This document shows, one piece after another, positions 61,014-64,000 of a DNA stretch of 64,000 nucleotides. The stretch is taken from the NCBI RefSeq assembly GCF_030506325.1, contig NZ_CP120683.1, forward strand, positions 3,671,001 through 3,735,000. Direction: 5' to 3'. The stretch comes from Tunicatimonas pelagia. GTDB taxonomy: Bacteria; Bacteroidota; Bacteroidia; Cytophagales; Cyclobacteriaceae. The notes beneath the pieces are model-generated. The model was given only the letters and a program-made list of their open reading frames with translations. It made no database searches and had not been told where the DNA came from. A program made the translations under genes and the position numbers. The number at the start of each line of letters is the position of its first letter. The first letter of the stretch is position 1.

Positions 61014-61728
61014 CTGATGCCAATACTCGTTAAAAATAAGTATCAGTTTGTTTCATAATCACATTAGAACCGTACCTGGTATCCCAGTGGTATGGTTATG
61101 CAGCTATTTCAATTCCAGCCTTTTTTATCTATATTTTCTGTACAAGCACTAGGGCGCGTTGACATTTAAGATAATGAATGATTTTGAGGGCTATTTTTGC
61201 CCAATTAAGGCCATCGTGGCGCGACACTTGAGAAGGCCAATGCCGCGCCACGATGGCCTAAGCATCGGCTGCCGAAAGCCGCCGGGGTCCGGTAACGCAA
61301 AGTGGGTGAAAATAACGCCAAAATCACCGTTCAGATTAAATGTTAACGCGCCCTAGTCTGATTCATTTCTTACCCTCTTTCTTTGTACAGTCTATCACTC
61401 AAGCTGTAGGTTAGTTCATTTCCAATCTCGCTAGCCATTTCCGAAAGCCGGAATACAGGCATCATATTTTTTGACCAGACGAAACTCTTTTTGAGAGCCG
61501 CAGTGGAAATGAGACAGCCTAAGCTATCGCCAGAAAAAAAGCCACCGCGACGCGACTAAAGTATGAATGGATAGTTCCGCTTTCACTGCGAACGCATCGC
61601 TCCCTGACAGTTGTTCGGATCACTTTTACAGAACGTAATAATTAATCCATTGAGTGAACAGTTTGCTTTTTTCAGCAAAAAAAACTCTGAGCCTTCACCC
61701 CACTACCGTTCCCTTTTCCCGCTCTTCG
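61014..61728. other. gene-free region with a MITE-like element
   Basis: About 715 bp with no gene I can defend. It contains the MITE-like element at 61149-61356. On the minus strand a 62-codon stretch open between stops (61370-61555; fragments such as KKSFVWSKNMM and EIGNELTYSLSDRLY) looks protein-like but has no start codon and no recognised family; it may be a decayed gene. Confidence 0.45.
61149..61356. mobile_element. MITE-like element with 21-nt terminal inverted repeats
   Basis: CTAGGGCGCGTTGACATTTAA (61149-61169) is answered by TTAAATGTTAACGCGCCCTAG (61336-61356): 21-nt ends with one mismatch. Both ends include CTAG. The interior is non-coding and carries a second, perfect 16-bp hairpin, AGGCCATCGTGGCGCG (61208-61223) with CGCGCCACGATGGCCT (61244-61259). 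Length about 208 bp with no transposase. The TIR structure and palindromic core are those of a non-autonomous element moved by a transposase elsewhere in the genome. Confidence 0.78.
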
Positions 61729-62100
61729 TTAGCGGTTCATCCACGGCTTGTGGTTTTTAGCTCGGGGTCCCTTTAAATTCTTCTTTTCTTTCTTTACTAT
61801 TGGGGTTGTGCGCGCAGTATCTTGCCAAACCTTTTGGTTTTTAGCCTCAGGGCCTACCTGACGCTCGACGGAGGCTGGATGGGTAACCACAACTTTTGTT
61901 GGCTGAAACTTCCAATCAGGATGATTTTTAGCTTTTGGCCCTTTCAAGCTACCGCGTTGCACACGCTGTTCTTCCTTCACACTGTTATCAGATAGTTCAT
62001 CAGAGGATATATCGTGAGTGGTGTCATATATGCTGGCCATCTGGGCAGAGCTGATATTAAATACGAATAGTGTAGCTATAAATATAATAAGTGTTTTCAT
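61729..62100 (-). CDS. small secreted protein with three GPKAKNxxxW repeats
   Basis: 123 residues: signal peptide 1-20 (FVFNISSAQ), then an acidic N-terminal stretch and three copies of a short motif: LKGPKAKNHPDWK (about 52-64), VGPEAKNQKVWQD (81-93) and LKGPRAKNHKPWMNR (109-123). The repeats fit G-P-x-A-K-N-x(3)-W. Linkers are Lys/Thr/Val rich. It is a secreted, probably disordered protein that may present repeat units for binding. I do not recognise the family, although similar short GP-AKN repeat proteins occur in Bacteroidota. Confidence 0.6.
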   Translation of the reverse strand: MKTLIIFIATLFVFNISSAQMASIYDTTHDISSDELSDNSVKEEQRVQRGSLKGPKAKNHPDWKFQPTKVVVTHPASVERQVGPEAKNQKVWQDTARTTPIVKKEKKNLKGPRAKNHKPWMNR

Positions 62101-62346
62101 CGTAAATAGACTTTTTTATTTCTACTTATTATAACGCTTTGTATATCAAGGTGTTAATACCAACATCTCGGTAAAACCGAATGCGGGAACCCGACGGCAG
62201 TAATGTGGAAAATACGTAATCACTTTAGTGATACTAAGTATTGTGGCTCCAGATATTATCACGTTGAGTGACTACTAACATTCAAACAAAGCCGAATAGT
62301 TTGACCTACTGACCATAACATCTAAAATGAAATGTTGCAACACTGC

Positions 62347-62994
62347 CTAAATCAGCTTCTTTTCGTATGCTAAGCGGATCATCTCGGCGGTGTTAGCCAC
62401 CTCGAGCTTTTTCATAATGCGGGAGCGATGCGTTTCAATAGTGCGAACGCTTACGTAAAGTTGGTCGGCAATCTCTTTGGTAATTTTACCCTCAGCTACT
62501 AAGCGAACAATCTGAATTTCGCGTTCGCTTAGCAAGGTTTCGGGCTTTGTTTCTCCCGATAGGTTGGCTACAATTAAATCAGAAATCTTATTTTTGAAGT
62601 ACTTTTTACCTTCGTATACTTCCTGAATTGCGGTTGTAAGTTCAGTTTCATCAGTGTCTTTTAATAGGTAGCCGTCGGCTCCCTGCTTTAAGCTACGCAA
62701 AACGTACTGAACGTCTTCGTGCATAGTCAGCATAATGCACTTCACCCGCGGAAATCGGTTCTTAATTACGGGCAGCAAGTCAATCCCCGAGGTCAGATCA
62801 CCCGACTGTTGAGGCATAGAGATATCTAGTAATACAATATCCGTAGGCTGAGAAGCCAGCACCGTTAGCAGTACCGATCCATGCGATGCTTCGCCAACAA
62901 TGCGGATAAACCCTGAAGCCTCCAGCATAGCCCGTAAGCCATTACGAAATAACTGATGATCATCAGCCAACACAATATTGATTTTTTCTTTCAT
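62347..62994 (-). CDS. NarL/LuxR-type response regulator
   Basis: 215 residues. A receiver domain (residues 1-125) has the acidic pair at D11-D12, the phosphorylation site D57 in VLLDISMP and the lysine in QGADGYLLKDTDETE. The C-terminal LuxR helix-turn-helix (150-210) reads LSEREIQIVRLVAEGKITKEIADQLYVSVRTIETHRSRIMKKL. Its start overlaps the histidine-kinase stop by 4 nt (62991-62994), so it is the kinase's cognate partner. Targets are unknown. Confidence 0.95.
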   Translation of the reverse strand: MKEKINIVLADDHQLFRNGLRAMLEASGFIRIVGEASHGSVLLTVLASQPTDIVLLDISMPQQSGDLTSGIDLLPVIKNRFPRVKCIMLTMHEDVQYVLRSLKQGADGYLLKDTDETELTTAIQEVYEGKKYFKNKISDLIVANLSGETKPETLLSEREIQIVRLVAEGKITKEIADQLYVSVRTIETHRSRIMKKLEVANTAEMIRLAYEKKLI

Positions 62995-64000
62995 GTTATC
63001 GGAATTTCTACCTCAATAACTGCCCCGTTATCGTTGAACATTTCTACTGTGCCATCTAAAATACGTACTCTCTCCCGTATATTTCTAAGTCCCTTTCCTA
63101 CTCCTTCACCCGACTTGGTGACATCAATTCCTTGGCCATTGTCTTTGTAAAAAAGTACCACCTGATTATCGAATTCGGTTAGGGACATAACTACTTCTGT
63201 GGCTTGAGCGTGTTTCAGGGTATTGTTAATCGCCTCTTGAGCAATTCGGTACAGTGCAATGCCGCCTTCTTTACTAATGCGAGACTGGGGAAGCAGATCG
63301 TTGGCATAATGAATACTAATTGATGAGTTTTTCTCTATTTCCCGAACAAGCTGTTGGAGAGCTGCACCGGGGCCAAAATCGCGAAGTACGGCGGGCATGA
63401 GATTGCTAGAGATTCGTCGTATCTCAGTAATAACTTCATCGAGCAGCTTGGCAACTTCTTGCTTAACAGGTTTGGATAATTCTGTAGTGGATATTTTCAG
63501 TTTTGCCGTAGTAAGTAGTGGTCCCACTCCGTCGTGAATGTCTCGGGCAAACCGTTCTCGTTCGGTTTCTTGGGCACTTATCAGTACCTTTTTCGTCTCT
63601 CGCTCTAACTGCTCCTTTTGGGCATTTAGCTGTACCAACTGTTCGCGCATAGTGAGCAAAGAGTTACCCAGTCTATCTTGATCACTCAGCGGACAATAAT
63701 CTACCGAGAAGTTGCCTTGACCAATATTTTGAGCAAACTGTATCGTATGATTTAATCTTCGGATAAACTCGTTTAAAGATTCTGAAATGCTATTAATTTC
63801 TTGAATTTGAGAGCCTTTAATTGGTTTCTCAGGCAGTTTTCCCTGCACTAAGCTATTAATATTTTTCTTGATGGAAAGAATAGGGCGCGACAGTACTTTA
63901 GCTAACCAAGTTGAGATAAACCACGATAGTAATAGCAGACTTAATGACAGTACGATGAACCGGTTGCGTAGGGAGGTGATGGGTTGCATTGCCTCGGCTA
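62991..64000 (-). CDS. histidine kinase (5' end outside window)
   Basis: 336 residues are visible from the right edge; ATG 63989 is probably internal, because the frame is open at the border. A membrane helix (RNRFIVLSLSLLLLSWFISTWLA) and HAMP-like segment (residues 24-76) precede a DHp/HisKA_3 domain with the phospho-accepting H152 (ERFARDIHDGVGPLLT), then a HATPase_c domain (EEAINNTLKHAQATEVVM, DNGQGID, GEGVGKGLRNIRERV). The N-terminal sensor region must lie beyond the right edge. It controls the downstream NarL-type regulator. Confidence 0.92.
   Translation of the reverse strand, partial: AEAMQPITSLRNRFIVLSLSLLLLSWFISTWLAKVLSRPILSIKKNINSLVQGKLPEKPIKGSQIQEINSISESLNEFIRRLNHTIQFAQNIGQGNFSVDYCPLSDQDRLGNSLLTMREQLVQLNAQKEQLERETKKVLISAQETERERFARDIHDGVGPLLTTAKLKISTTELSKPVKQEVAKLLDEVITEIRRISSNLMPAVLRDFGPGAALQQLVREIEKNSSISIHYANDLLPQSRISKEGGIALYRIAQEAINNTLKHAQATEVVMSLTEFDNQVVLFYKDNGQGIDVTKSGEGVGKGLRNIRERVRILDGTVEMFNDNGAVIEVEIPIT

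Noticed and set aside
61370-61555. Minus-strand protein-like stretch (KKSFVWSKNMM ... LSDRLYKERG)
   Set aside because: No start codon, only 62 codons, and no recognised family; mentioned as a possible decayed gene but not annotated as one.
1-64000. tRNA, rRNA and CRISPR features
   Set aside because: No cloverleaf-like tRNA, rRNA segment, or regularly spaced direct repeats with unique spacers were seen by eye; a tRNAscan or CRISPR search would be decisive.

Overview
The window looks like a chromosomal segment of a free-living, probably gliding member of the Bacteroidota, most like the Cytophagales. The evidence is a GldA/GldF/GldG gliding ABC transporter, many Bacteroidota-style lipoproteins and beta-barrel proteins, a sulfatase, a sialate O-acetylesterase, a eukaryotic-type (GSII) glutamine synthetase, weak Shine-Dalgarno sequences, and occasional TAnnTTTG promoter elements. 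No rRNA, tRNA, CRISPR array or intact transposon was recognised. Most genes are housekeeping or metabolic; mobile DNA survives only as fragments and short repeats.

Layout. 1-9 kb: metG (runs off the left edge), a BamA-like barrel, a JmjC/cupin protein, a frameshifted coiled-coil gene, lipoproteins and a DUF350 membrane protein. 9-19 kb: a membrane-anchored spermidine-synthase-like enzyme, a baeRF protein, a low-molecular-weight phosphatase, an isolated nuoH, an EamA transporter, a dead transposase fragment, glnA and mtaB. 17.8-21.6 kb: an outer-membrane-protein/tandem-lipoprotein operon and a DEAD-box helicase. 21.8-23.4 kb: pabB-pabC. 23.5-31.9 kb: a phenylalanine/tyrosine degradation cluster (Lrp regulator, hppD, hmgA, amino-acid dehydrogenase, fahA, flavin reductase, phhA). 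Between hppD and hmgA sits a 0.9-kb module bounded by 33-nt inverted repeats; it carries an S23-type four-helix-bundle gene and a broken TonB-domain gene. 32-38.5 kb: a sulfatase and a split histidine cluster (hisH, then hisA-hisF-hisE) interrupted by a Uma2 nuclease-like gene and a GluR0-like ligand-gated K+ channel. 39-44.5 kb: a HEAT-like/K+ channel pair and gldG, gldF, gldA. 44.6-47 kb: an accessory patch with a DUF433/DUF5615 toxin-antitoxin pair, a miniature TonB-plug lipoprotein and an AT-rich orphan gene. 47-54 kb: a SulP transporter, L-2-hydroxyglutarate oxidase, a MoeB-rhodanese fusion, folK and sppA. 55-64 kb: an ISL3 remnant, a sialate O-acetylesterase, a LemA/TPM/TPM operon, a MITE-like element, a small repeat protein, and a NarL-type response regulator with its histidine kinase (runs off the right edge).

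A recurring theme is the density of short palindromic intergenic repeats. At least seven sequence families are visible. Some reach into genes and supply the last residues of folK and of the flavin reductase, or spurious N-terminal extensions upstream of nuoH and the amino-acid dehydrogenase. The most unusual single object is the inverted-repeat-bounded S23 module inside the aromatic catabolic cluster, which resembles in layout the intervening sequences that carry S23 genes in 23S rRNA.
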